NCBI GenBank assembly: GCA_946902985.2
Contig: OX336389.2
Span: 1,079,901,788-1,079,965,787, forward strand
Reading direction: 5' to 3'
Origin: Meconema thalassinum
Lineage: Eukaryota > Arthropoda > Insecta > Orthoptera > Tettigoniidae
DNA: 64,000 nucleotides
The notes below the pieces were generated by a model. That model was not told where the DNA came from. It made no database searches and worked only from the letters and a program-made list of their open reading frames with translations. Shown piece after piece: positions 11,001-21,380 of the stretch. Each line of letters begins with the position of its first letter. The stretch's first letter is position 1. The position numbers and the translations under genes are program-made.

Positions 11001-11904
11001 TATCAATGTTATTATTATTATTATTTTGTTTATGATTCTGACTTTCCAAATTGATTCATCTTTTTCTCTACCGTAAACTATGTGTTATCATGTTGGAAGC
11101 CATTGTTAGCCTATTTTCATCATATGAAGAAATAGGTTTATGAGATGACCTTTTGTCGGCGAGTGTGTGTGTATGTGTGCCCCACTAATATTTTCTAAAC
11201 GGTTGGAGTGGTTTCAATGAAACTCGGTAAGAACGTAGTACTATTTTGTCCGACCCCGACCGTGCCCTTCAAATTTAAATACGTTTCACCAAACCAACAT
11301 GGTGGCCACGCGAAATATTTCGCCGGCATTCTATATCCCCGAAACTATTACTGATATCGCCCTGATATTTTGTATCGTGATATAGAGTACTGAGATAACT
11401 TTGCATACAGTATGTGACTTTAGAAACATGTTAAGTACAAAACCAACATGGCGACCAAGCGAAGTTAAATTGTTTAAATTGCATTTTCCCGAGATTTAAT
11501 CAACCAAGCGTAGCGAGACCTAACAACCTACATAGGCCTATAAACAGCTAAGAACACAAGTGTATCGTGGTGTAACGAATATTATAGCGCCCATGAAATT
11601 CATCGCCACGAAAGTGTACGTATCATTTCATTCTGTCGTTTCATTTAGAGGCTTTGAAGATTCTGACCATTAGTTCCGTGTCCAGTGGTCTGTGTGCAAC
11701 CTTCCTTATGACCTCTCTATTTTTGGTGTTTCTACACGTGCGTGTACTTGTAATTAAGGGTAGAAGATGGAAGGAAGTTCCTATGACCTCATGTAAGGTA
11801 CCATTTCGGCATTTTCCAGGAGTGGAAGTGAGAAATCTCCAAAACCTCGTGTAGGATGGTGGAGACGAGAATCGGACCCATTATGTCTAATCTGTCCTCA
11901 CAAG
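11001..11904. other. Intronic repeat-like sequence, unclassified
   Basis: 11140-11560 contains text typical of insect interspersed repeats (GTGTGTGTGTATGTGTGCCCC, then CCAACATGGTGGCC and CCAACATGGCGACC as a loose internal duplication). No ORF or terminus could be assigned. Confidence 0.35.
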
Positions 11905-14262
11905 GTACGGAAGGCCTATTATATCCCTTCTCTATTATATAAAAGTGAATGTTTGTCTGTTTTTTTTTGTTAAGATTGACCCTTTCCAGCCCTGAGATTA
12001 GAAGTCAATCTCTATATATATAAAAATGAAAGTTTGTCTGTTTTTTTTCTGAATTTCCAAGGAAATTTGCGATATTTGCGCGTTTCAGACTGTTTTATGA
12101 TGGACGCGCGCAAAAATAAAATTTTTGTCTGTCTGTCTGTCTGTTTGTTTGTTTGTTTGGCTGTGGACAATTTTTTGTGTCCTTATAACTCGAGAACGGC
12201 TGAGTGGATCAACGTAAAATTTGATACAGATATCCTTCAGAGACACGACACCAATCATTGATGTAACTCTTCTCCGTACCTGTCATAAAAGGGGCCCTAC
12301 CCCCTTAAAATGCATGCTGAAATAGGCGTAGGAGGGTGAAACAAAGCTCATTTTCAGCCCCTCAATGTGAGAAACGAAACTCGGGGGCCCTAAAAGGACC
12401 CCGAAAACCAACAGTTTTTGAGATATTCCCAGAAAACTAATTTCACTTAATAAATTAATGAAAGAATGCATGCCGGTAACCATGGCAACTGAATCTCAGA
12501 CGTCCATCTATTTCTGTAAGACGCAATGCAATTCCATTTATTACATTACTGTGAAGGTTTGCAAACAGCTATAAGGTTATAACGGATCCAAATTAAGCTG
12601 AAATATTCATCAATACATACAATGCGCTTAAGGGGTCAAGGGGTACTCTAGAATTTTTTCACGCGATTTACACGTGCGGGTGTGGTACGGAAAGCCTATT
12701 ATATCCCTTCTCTATTATATAAAAGTGAATGTTTGTCTGTTTTTTTTCTGCATTTCCACGGAAATTTGACATATTTGCCCGTTTCAGACTGTTTTGTGAC
12801 GGATGCACGCAATTTTTTTTGTCTGTCTGTTTGTCTGTGGACAATTTTTTGTGTCCTTATAACTCGAGAACGGCTGGGTGGATTTACGTAAAATTTGATA
12901 CAGTTATCCATCAGAGGCACGACACTAATCATTGATGTAACTCTTCTCCGTACCTCTCATAACAGGGGGCCTACGCCTTTAAAATACATGCTGAAATAAG
13001 CATTTTCAGCCCCTCAATGTGAGAAACGAAACTCGGGGGCCCTAAAAGGACCCCGAAAACCACATTTTAAGGCCCTAAAACCAACAGTTTTTGAGATATT
13101 CCCAAAAAACTAATTTCACTTAATAAATTAATGAAGGAATGCATGCCGGTAACAATGGCAACAGAATCTCAGATGTCCATGGATTTCTGTAAGACGCAAT
13201 GCAATTCCATTTATTACATTACTGTGAAGGTTTGCAAACGGCAATAAGGTTATAACGGATCCAAATTAAGCTGAAATATTCATCAATACATGTAATGCGC
13301 TTAAGGGGTCAAGGGGTACTCTAGAATTTTTTAACGCGATTTACACGTGCGGGTATGGTACGGAAGGTCTATTATATCCCAATCCCTATATTGTTATATT
13401 ATTATTACTACTATTATTTTAATTATTATCATTATTATGGCGTACAACGACGAGAGAAAGCTCATTTTCAAACCCTTGGTGACAGAAACAAAACTCGGGG
13501 CCCCTCAAGACCCGTAAAGGGTCCCCGAACTCTATATTTTAAGGCTCTAAACCCAACAGTTTCTTAGATATTCCCAGAGAACTAATTTCATTTAATAAAC
13601 TAAAGAAGGAATGCAAGCCACTAACCATAACAACAGTATCTCAAGAGGTGGCATCCAACTTTCCATCTATTTCTGGAATAAGTAATGACACTCCATTTAT
13701 TACATTTCTGTCAAAGGTTGCAAATGGCTATAAGGTTATCATAGAACCAACTTAAACTGTACAATTCATCAATGCGCTTAAGGGGTTTCTAGGAGTACCC
13801 TAGATTGTATTCACACGACTTACACGTGCGATATGTCGTACAGAAGGTCTATTATATCGCCAAACAGCAACATTATTTTCAAAAATTCCTGATTTGAAAT
13901 AGTAGACTGTTTTTTGCTGATTTTAGGAATTTGGGCCATTGGAGGCTAAAAAACTGAATGTTCATGCACCACAAGCCTTTATAATTTATAAAAGGGGTCT
14001 TCCTGTAGTTGGGCACTTGACACAACGGTTAGGGTCAGTTCGTATGTGACGTGTATTGCGATTCGTCTCCGAGGTTTTCAATTTTATTTTCACGCCAGGT
14101 AGAACATGTTAGGTAAATTTAGTTTGAGAGCACATTTTAACTAATCATGTTTCTCTGCCAACAAACAGGTTCCAAGCCCCTAAACATTGCAACAGTAGCT
14201 CAATTGATAACATCTGGTTATTAATACCGAAGACCGTTCGAAGACTGGGTACTTCTGCTAGT
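11905..14262 (+). mobile_element. Tandem Helitron-like array, about three units
   Basis: Units start near TCTATATATATAAAAATG (12011) or TCTATTATATAAAAGTG (11931, 12709) followed by TTTGTCTGTTTTTTTTCTG, and each ends with ACACGTGCGGGT..GTACGGAAGG-CTATTATATCCC. Units run about 12011-12708, 12709-13377, and a more diverged, internally altered 13378-14262. The last ends GGGTACTTCTGCTAGT, compatible with the CTAG-T end of Helitrons. TC-start, CTAG-end and head-to-tail arrays are known for non-autonomous Helitrons. No Rep/helicase is encoded. Placed in the intron between host exons 2 and 3. Confidence 0.65.
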
Positions 14263-14379
14263 TCCTTGATAAAAGCAGGAATTGAACCGGCCATCCCTGC
14301 TTTAAATGGAGCAACACATTTATTCGATTAACTAAGGGGAAACATTTATAGGATAATTACTTGACAGTTTGGTACTCAC

Positions 14380-14523
14380 CAATCACGCTTACTCCGACAG
14401 CCAGCAATATCAATTTGCTATTCGACATATTAGCACGTGGTGAAACAAATGAGAGTTCGGTTCGGATTAATTGAAATCTTAAGTACCATAGAGCGAATGT
14501 AAGAGGAATACAAGATTCAGCAC
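14380..14523 (-). CDS. Host membrane-protein gene, exon 2 of those visible
   Basis: A 144-bp exon (2 nt + 47 codons + 1 nt). Acceptor ATATTTCTCGTTTCAG; donor GATTG|GTGAGTACC. Its reading begins by completing a Cys codon (T|GT) from exon 1 and carries a second Cys (AESCIPLTF), a NMSNS glycosylation-type site, then hydrophobic LILLAVGVSVI at the end, so the extracellular-to-membrane transition falls here. The codon left open (G) is completed by TA of exon 3. A family A SINE sits only 38 bp upstream of the acceptor, on the intron side. Identity of the protein unknown. Confidence 0.72.
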
Positions 14524-14561
14524 CTGAAACGAGAAATATCCACCATTTATTATTTGAATTG

Positions 14562-14894
14562 AAGCCTTCGTGGCTTAGGCGGCAGCACGCCGCCCTCTCA
14601 CCGCTGGGTCCGTGGTTCAAATCCCGGTCACTCCATGTGAGATCTGTGCTGGACAAAACGGAGGCAGACAGGTTTTTCTCCGGGTACTCCGGTTTTCCCT
14701 GTCAAAATTTCATTCCAACAACACTCTCCACTATCATTTCATTTCATCTGTCATTCATGTAATCCTTGCCCCAGAGGAGTGCGTCAGGCCTCGGCAGCCG
14801 GCACAGTTCATATCCTCGCCGCTAGATGGGGGCTTCATTCATACCATACCTGACCTGGTTGGAGACTGGAAGCAGGCAGTGGATTTTCATTTTC
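14562..14894 (+). mobile_element. tRNA-derived SINE (family A)
   Basis: TSD ATTATTTGAATTG at 14549-14561 and 14895-14907. A-box TGGCTTAGGCGG and B-box GGTTCAAATCCC near the 5' end, a roughly 330-bp body, and a TTTTCATTTTC tail. Same family as 20411-20742 (+) and 48881-49211 (-). It sits immediately before the acceptor of host exon 2, antisense to that gene. Confidence 0.92.
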
Positions 14895-14987
14895 ATTATT
14901 TGAATTGTGACAAGTCATTTGAAGAGGGTGAGGTTGATAGCACTCAGTTCTTTCTTTAGAAATACAAGAGCTTTTCTTGATAGTTTT

Positions 14988-15371
14988 TTTAAGGTCCTTC
15001 CGACATCGTGGTCATGTAGACCCGTGTACTTAGGTGTGTGTAGAATTTGTCACATAACCTGCGTCACTCTGAAGTCTGTACTGGTGTGTGTATTTTCAAT
15101 TAAGGTAGGATTCGGATAGAAAGCGGCCGTGGCCTTAAGTTCGGTACCTTCCCGGCATTTGCCTGGAGTAGAAGTGGGGAGTTCACGAAAAACCACTAGC
15201 TGGATGGCTGAGGTAGAAATGAAACCGACCTCTTCTCAGTTTTGCCTCACGAGGCTGAGTGTACGCCGTTCCAGCACTCAGACCTGAATTAAATTTATTG
15301 GCAGAGCCGGGAATCGAACCCGGGCCTCCACGGCGACAGCCAAGAATGCTACCCACTACGCAACGAGGCGG
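14988..15371 (-). mobile_element. tRNA-derived SINE (family C)
   Basis: The tRNA-like head is at the right end, on the minus strand (GTTGCGTAGTGGGTAGCATT, then GGGTTCGATTCCCGG), followed by a body with GGATGGCTGAGG and GCATTTGCCTGGAG. It matches 17574-17977, 22168-22536 and 24427-24808. No certain TSD. Confidence 0.8.
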
Positions 15372-16157
15372 ACAAACTGCTTTAGTGACATTTCACACAA
15401 AATGTATCAGATACTGATTTCACGATATCACTAAAAACCTACGCACATGGCCGTATCACAAGGAAGACATCTGTGGATTTATTTCATCCTCAAAATCATA
15501 CTGACTATTCATAGAGAGGTCGAAAACCTGCGATGTTAAATACGCACGCAAGCTTTGGAGCAACCCATGTGAATATGCGCACCAAGTTCTCATATTTTAC
15601 TCTCTGACCAATTAGCACTAATAGAATTACTCCCCCCCAACGGCTTCTCTATGGTGAGAGGGTAGTAATCTGTAGGTTGGAGAAGATCAGACAACTCTGG
15701 GCTGCTCCAAGTTTCAAGTGCACATTTATATGAAATTGCCGGAGCGAAACATGACCGCGTAAGAAGGATTTCTCCGGTTCGGTTCGATCATTATCAGACC
15801 ATGCATAGACTGGACCGGGACCGAAACCTCGAAGCCGGAGAGACCGTCCAAAAGGACCGCAGGCAAGACTCGGAGAACATTGGCCACGCGATTCGGTCCA
15901 CCTTGTAACTCACAAGGCGAGCCCACAGTGTTTCGGACACGGATTGCATCGAACTTATGCAAGATGAATTAGATCTAAAGTATATGGGCGTGAAACCAAT
16001 ATCCATTTGAACATTCTGTCGTAAGGTCATGAACTGTTGAGAGTTTAGCACATGAATGCCTGTGAACCATCTCATACGAATTTGTAGCAGAAAAGAAATA
16101 ATATAATATCGGTGAAGGCGTTGGACCTGTAATCACTAGGTGTGTGGTTTGAATCTA
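15372..16157. other. Intron 2 sequence, no assigned gene
   Basis: A GC-rich island at 15770-15960 gives overlapping minus-strand frames of 78-93 codons with no recognised domain and no convincing splice sites. The rest is AT-rich. Confidence 0.35.
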
Positions 16158-16993
16158 TAAGGTGCGTTCTAAAAGTAACGAGCCGGAGGTATAATTACAG
16201 AAACCAGTACCTGTATGTTAGAAGTATTGGCCCCGGCTGTTGAGGCACTTGTCCCTCTGTGACACGATGCGGTGAATGGCTGTCTCATAAAATTCCCTGG
16301 GCTGCGATGTGAACCAGTTCCGCACGTACAGCTGGACGTCGGCGTCCGAGGTGAAACGTTGGCCCCGCAGAGCCCTTTTCAGGAGACCAAACATGGCGTA
16401 GTCACAGGGAGAGAGGTCTGGACTGTATGGAGTTTGGCCGAGAACCTCCCATTTGAATTTCTGCAGGAGTACCGCGACTGTGTTGGCCGTATGAGGTCGT
16501 GCATTGTCGTGGAGCGACCACGGCGGCTATGGCGTTCACTGTCACTCGGCGATCCTGGGTAATGAGTGCATCAACCAGCTGGACGTTGTCATCGGTAATT
16601 CAGGGGGGTGCCCCGGACCGGGCATCATCGGCTAACAACACCCGACCTTCCCTGAAGCGCTTGTGCCACGCCTTGACCCTTGCAAGAGACATGCAGTGTT
16701 CGCCGTACACTTGTGACATTCGGCGATGAATGTCCGTTCTCCCTACTCCTTCCGCTGTCATAAACCGAACAACACCTCTTTGCTCTTCGGTTGACGCCTC
16801 CTTGTTACTGTTTGCAATGCAGCGTTGAACGATTGATGCATGCTGCTGCTCGCTTGCGTGCCCTCTAGCGACGGGCTGTGACCTTCCACGCTCTGGTTGG
16901 AACCACACCTCGTTACAGACGCCACGATTAGCCGATGTAGTCACTGGTTTGCGCATCCCAGACTCCGGCTCGTTACTTTTTGAACGCACCTTA
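16158..16993 (-). mobile_element. Mariner-family element, internally deleted (836 bp)
   Basis: Terminal inverted repeats of about 31 bp (TAAGGTGCGTTC at one end; the other differs by one base) at 16158-16188 and 16963-16993, flanked by TA on both sides as expected of a TA target duplication. The minus strand encodes the N- and C-terminal parts of a mariner transposase, with about 130 residues missing in between. At 836 bp it is about 400 bp shorter than a usual 1.2-1.3-kb mariner, which fits that loss. It sits in the intron between host exons 1 and 2. Confidence 0.9.
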
Positions 16994-17016
16994 TACCTCT
17001 CGGCGGAAATTAGCAT
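16180..17016 (-). pseudogene. Mariner transposase relic (HTH plus D34D half)
   Basis: The open frame 17016-16600 encodes the mos1-type helix-turn-helix (EEQRGVVRFMTAEGVG, then HRRMSQVYGEH). After a shift in the reading frame, the minus strand continues with HDNARPHTANTV and SPDLSPCDYAMFG. The two Asp residues are separated by exactly 34 residues, the mariner D34D signature. The segment that would carry the first catalytic Asp is deleted around 16515-16530, so the protein is catalytically dead, though the DNA-binding half could still be made. Confidence 0.85.
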
Positions 17017-17212
17017 TCTTTTTTAAATGTATTACGATACTTTTCTTTGTTCTTGTGTACTGACTTGCTTTGTTTGTCATTTCCTGCCTCTGTGGGCACT
17101 GGTAGTAAATTAAGAGACATACGCAAATATTGTAGCCAGTATTATCCGCACAGTAATATTCTGTAATACACATTAAGGGCCTTACCGTAAGTACAGTCTT
17201 ACTGAAATCCAC

Positions 17213-17365
17213 ATTGCACGTAGATTTTCCTGTGCTTGTATCCCAAGTAAAAGAAAAGAACAAAACTGGTGAACCTAATGTTCATTACTACATAGAATAA
17301 ACTTCACTAGCATGCATGCCCACAAGGCACCTCCCTTTCCGACTGTTCCCAGGCTGTGCTGCAGA
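17213..17365 (+). pseudogene. Degenerate copy of exon-like segment
   Basis: About 90 percent identical by eye to 18156-18324. It keeps the frame for DFPVLVSQVKEKNKTGE but has a TAA where the other copy reads ATGAAA, and it lacks the upstream acceptor. See the entry at 18156. Confidence 0.5.
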
Positions 17366-17573
17366 TAATGTGATATTCATACGCAGAAAGTTAATTCTAT
17401 AAATCATCTCTATCAAAGAAGTAAATGAACTTGCTGAAGCCCTGGTGTGTGCTTCTGAATAGGTACCAATTCCTGGCTTTTAATTCAGGATATACTGCAG
17501 TTCAAAGTGAAAAGTGACAAAATAATCTTTAAACTGTATTTACATACTGTACTTCTGACTCAAAACTAAACGC

Positions 17574-17885
17574 CCCTGGCTCGTTGCGTAGTGGCTAGCA
17601 TTCTTGGCTGTCACCGCGGAGGCTCCGTCAAGAAATTTAATTCTAGTATGAGGGCTGGAACGGTGTACACTCAGCCTCGTGAGCCAAAACGGAGAAGAGG
17701 AGGGGTTTGATTCCCATCTCAGCCATCATGGAAGTAGTTTTCAGTGGTTTCCCACTTCTACTCCAGGCAAATGTAGGGATGGCTCCTAACGTAAGGCCAC
17801 GACCGCGTCCTTCCCAATCCTCACCTGAATTACAAATACACACACTAATACAACCTCCACAATAACACAGATAATCAGACAAATT

Positions 17886-17917
<32 letters not shown>

Positions 17918-17977
17918 GTACACGGGGCTACATAAGCACAATAACGCAAAGCTTCTAAATCAATCAATCAACAACAA
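17574..17977 (+). mobile_element. tRNA-derived SINE (family C) with (CAA)n tail
   Basis: TSD CAAAACTAAACGC at 17561-17573 and 17978-17990. The head reads GCGTAGTGGCTAGCATTC, and the tail is CAACAACAA. A (CA)n microsatellite (17887-17916) has expanded inside the body. It lies between the two exon-like repeats at 17213 and 18156. Confidence 0.9.
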
Positions 17978-18155
17978 CAAAACTAAACGCTCACTGAATC
18001 AGAAAGTTAAAGCCAAGCGTCATCATGAAGTCCAGGTATTTAAATTGATATTTCCGTGATGTAGGTTGCAACTTTCAAGTTCACTTTAGTGGATTACAAA
18101 CAACATTAAATACCGAAAACAACTATTAACTACTCACAGTAGATACATGAGTTTG

Positions 18156-18324
18156 CAGTGCACGTAGATTTTCCTGTGCTTGTATCCCAAGTAAAAGAAA
18201 AGAACAAAACTGGTGAACGTAATTTTCATTACTACATAGATGAAACTTCACTAGCATTTATGCCCACAAGGCACCTTCCTTTCCGACTGTTCCCAGGCAG
18301 TGCGGCAGATTTGGCGAGACAGGT
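18156..18324 (+). CDS. Possible exon, duplicated; identity unknown
   Basis: Open across about 55 codons, with acceptor-like GAGTTTGCAG on the left and donor-like GACAG|GTAATTC on the right. It encodes DFPVLVSQVKEKNKTGE and, further on, MPTRHLPFRLFPGSAADLAR. A degraded copy lies 945 bp upstream (17213-17365), with identity falling off sharply outside the ORF. It is on the opposite strand to the host gene whose intron holds it. It could be an exon of a nested gene, a retroposed fragment, or part of an unclassified transposon. No family recognised. Confidence 0.35.
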
Positions 18325-19741
18325 AATTCGGTGATAAACTTTTAAAAGAATGCCACCACAAAACCTATTCTATTCTTCAGCTCGCCTGTTGTCTGAAGGG
18401 TGTCTTGGGTTTTTCCTTTGCTCTGAGCTCACATATAATCCTTAGACCCTACCACTTACTGAGATATGTGATTTTGTAACACTTAGTGGCAGTGAATTGA
18501 TAAGTGCTGACGTCTTAAATACAGTGTGCTCTTCAAGTGAAATTTAGTGTGTCAATATATCGTTTATTTTAGTTAGTCTTTGTGTCAATCTGTTCCTAAG
18601 AAAGTAAGTTATTTTTAACAGTGAGAGAAAAGTTGGATACCACAGACATTTTCGGCACAAACCTTAAGCTAATACCGAAATATTTAAGCATTTTCTACTC
18701 AGCTGATGGTAAGCCACAATATTGTTATTTTATATTTTTATATCAGATTTCGAGTCTGATTTATTTAAATGTTTAAAGGAATGAGAATTTAATAGATATT
18801 AGAGTTGAAGGTAGTGTAACTTAACAAATTTCATAATTATTTTCTGAAAATAGACTATCACCAAATTACCTTACGGTAAAATGCCGGAAAAAAGACAACA
18901 TGAAACGAAAGCCTGATATTGATGACGATGTAATCGTGTACATGTGTGACGTGTGTTGTGAAAACTCATCATAAGACAAACTCCTGTGGAATGTAGTTAT
19001 ACAACTCTAGAAAGTAAAAACATGTTTAGACAACTATCACCAAATTACCTTCCTACTGTCACCAAATTGCATATATGTATCACCAAATAACCTTAATCAA
19101 GTGAGTTGTACAAAATGACATAGATTTCAATAAAAAGTAATTACAAGAAGACATTGATGATCAAAACCTGTAGCTGAAGGTCTGTTCTATATGATACATT
19201 GAATTTAAAGTAAATAAATTACGTATATTTATACTTAATATTGCTATAATATAAAATTATCACCAAATTACCTTACTTTACCCTAACTGGTGTTAACTCA
19301 ATACCCGACAACAGAGTCCTCTCCACACAATAGGAAGTTGCCTCTACCAGAAGCCCTTCAGTCGGTCTGAGTATCCCGAAGAAACGTTCAGTAGTTACTG
19401 GTCTATACTCTCGTCAAGTGATATCTTTATTACTTGCGACTGAACGTAGGTTTTAGGCATGCGGATACGCGATAACGGCTCAATGCGACAATGTGGGGCA
19501 ACACGATAAGTCTGGAACAAAGGAAGTATTATGCAATTGAGAGGTGAACTCCAAACCGCACCAACTAAGCATTTGAATATTTCATTAAGATTTTACACAC
19601 TCTATTACAGTCACCACAAGAACACAAGATATCAAACAAATTCATCACACACGCAAGAGCATGTAGCTGACGACCAAGATATTTAAATTCCCTGAAATGA
19701 ATAAAAAATAACAACAAATCACTCAACTAGCTTTATTTGAA
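18325..19741. other. AT-rich intronic sequence with a short scattered repeat
   Basis: The 17-mer ATCACCAAATTACCTTA or close variants occur at 18857, 19036, 19058, 19078 and 19259, all in the same orientation. Otherwise no feature was recognised. Confidence 0.45.
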
Positions 19742-20055
19742 ATGTCACGCGCCGTAGCCGAGCTCTTTAACTCGTGCACCACAGCCGCAGGGGTAGCTGC
19801 AGCAAGTCCAGAGATCGTAGGTTCGAATCCCGGCAATGTCAGCGGATATGTTGAGTGTGGTTTTCCTCCGTTTTTTTCACACTTCCTGCAGGCAAATGTC
19901 GGGACACCTACCAAATCTCTGACCCTAATAACGTTACACACATTACGACAGTCATCACAGAAATACAGGTTATCAGACAAGTAAAATACACACCCATCAA
20001 CTACACAGGGCTGATGACCAAGTTGTCCCATGCCCGTAAAATGAACTAACAACAA
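19742..20055 (+). mobile_element. tRNA-derived SINE (family D)
   Basis: B-box GGTTCGAATCCC at about 19820, a body with GGCAAATGTCGGGA, and a 3' end GGGCTGATGACCAAG followed by AACTAACAACAA. It matches 29487-29817 (-), 58761-59024 (+) and 60985-61292 (-). TSD uncertain. Confidence 0.75.
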
Positions 20056-20149
20056 AAAAGAACAGCTTAATTTTTATTATAAATGTGATTTGCTACGATG
20101 AACAGAGATGGTCTAAATATGGATAGGCCTAGAAAAGAAATGGACTTAC

Positions 20150-20249
20150 AATCATAGACAACGTTTACCTCCATGCCCATGATTATATTCGAAGCATTAG
20201 ACGAGTGAAAGCCTAAGTTACAAGGCCAACGCGTATCGCAACTTGACAA
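20150..20249 (-). CDS. Host membrane-protein gene, exon 1 of those visible
   Basis: The exon ends with GATT|GTAAGTCC, a consensus donor, leaving one base (T) that completes a Cys codon with the GT opening exon 2, so the phase matches across a 5.6-kb intron. It encodes a Cys-containing, probably extracellular stretch (SSCDTRWPCNLGFHSSNAS) with an NAS glycosylation-type site. The acceptor is less certain: GGACTATTCAAG|TTG at 20249 gives 100 bp, but slightly longer versions are possible. Upstream exons were not found with confidence; a candidate region is 31112-31560. Confidence 0.58.
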
Positions 20250-20339
20250 CTTGAATAGTCCAGGTGCAAAACCAGCCAAATACATTGTTAGTTCCTCTAA
20301 GCCTGTTCATGACAAGCCAATGAGTTGTGACGTTTGCAA

Positions 20340-20890
20340 ACGAAAATCAAAATGTTATTTGCAACTCTTCAGTCGGTCAACACAAATTTTCCCAATGACT
20401 GGGCGGGAGAGCCTCCGTGCCTTAGGCGGCAGCACGCCAGCCTCTCACCGCTGGGCCCGTGGTTCAAATCCCAGTCACTTCATGTGAGATTTGTGCTGGA
20501 CAAAGCGGAGGCAGACTGGTTTTCCTCCAGGTACTCCGGTTTTCCCTGTCACAAAACTTCATTCCAGCAACACTCCCCACTGTCATTTCATTTGTCATTC
20601 ATTTAATCATTGCCCAGGGGAGTGCGACAGGCTTCGGCAGCCAATACAGTTCATATCCTCGCCACTAGAGGGGGAGCTTCATTAATTCCATTCCCTGACC
20701 CGGTCGGTCGACTGGAAGCAGGCTGTGGATTTTCATTCATCGTCACTGGACGGGTACAATGTATTGTAATATGTAAATAACACTCCTTGAAAAAATGTAC
20801 ATAATATTAGTTTAAGATGGCTACTATAATGGGTCAATTTTTTGGACTACGCGTCTCGACCTTCAAGCGGTCATCGTCTGATCCTGATCA
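20340..20890 (+). repeat. Dispersed repeat interrupted by a SINE, copy 3
   Basis: The repeat runs 20340-20407, is split by a family A SINE (20411-20742), and resumes at about 20743-20890. Shared blocks with the other copies include AGTCGGTCAACACAAATTTT and AAATAACACTCC. Its right end, read on the minus strand, carries ATGACCGCTTGAAGGTCGAG, a 4-bp stem and loop followed by GAGAC, resembling a degenerate hammerhead core. Confidence 0.65.
20411..20742 (+). mobile_element. tRNA-derived SINE (family A)
   Basis: B-box GGTTCAAATCCC and the same body and tail as 14562-14894. Flanked by a diverged 12-bp TSD (TGACTGGGCGGG at 20396-20407, TCACTGGACGGG at 20743-20754) that lies within the older repeat. 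Confidence 0.9.
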
Positions 20891-21229
20891 CTGTGTTGAG
20901 GTCTACATTTATACACTAAACTATTATCTAACCACAACATTGTAGTGCGTTTTGGTGTTAATAATACGATTCGCAATTTGAATCTCGTTATAAACTTGGT
21001 TTGTTTTGTGTTAAGGGTTTGTGAATTACGTATGAGTACTGGTATTATGCACGTGTATACAATTTAGAACAACACAATATAATAAAATAAAAATAACACA
21101 AAGAAATAAAATTAGATCATGCACTGGAATTCTATTTGTGTATGGTTACTTATCTCAGTAGAGCTATCGCGGTAGAACAGTTACCTTGTCGCCAGCCTCC
21201 TCTCTACTGACGATGCGGTGATAGTGATC

Positions 21230-21380
21230 ATTAACTAATACATGTATTTCTTTTTCCAGGAGTGTTATTTTAATATTATATATATTGTACCACACCCAGT
21301 CATTGGCGAAATTCGTGTTTACCGACTGAAGATTTACAAATACCAGTTTGTATAGGCAACATTGAAAGAATTGCTTTAAA
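21230..21380 (-). repeat. Dispersed repeat, copy 4 (inverted)
   Basis: On the minus strand it reads CAGTCGGTAAACACGAATTT, then CCAATGACTGGGTG and AATAACACTCCTGGAAAAAG. It is inverted relative to the copy 350 bp to its left. Confidence 0.6.

Noticed and set aside
12121..12170. CRISPR-like array from repeated GTCTGTCTGTCT
   Set aside because: A simple tetranucleotide repeat at a Helitron-like 5' end in a eukaryotic genome.
14580..14640. Functional tRNA gene
   Set aside because: A and B boxes are present, but the cloverleaf is incomplete and the sequence continues into a SINE body flanked by a TSD. The same holds for the tRNA-like heads at 30340, 34660 and 26200.
16272..16729. Plus-strand ORFs of 76-96 codons
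   Set aside because: Antisense of the mariner transposase.
17643..17915. Protein with a run of Cys-Val at its N terminus (minus strand)
   Set aside because: Translation of a (CA)n microsatellite within a SINE.
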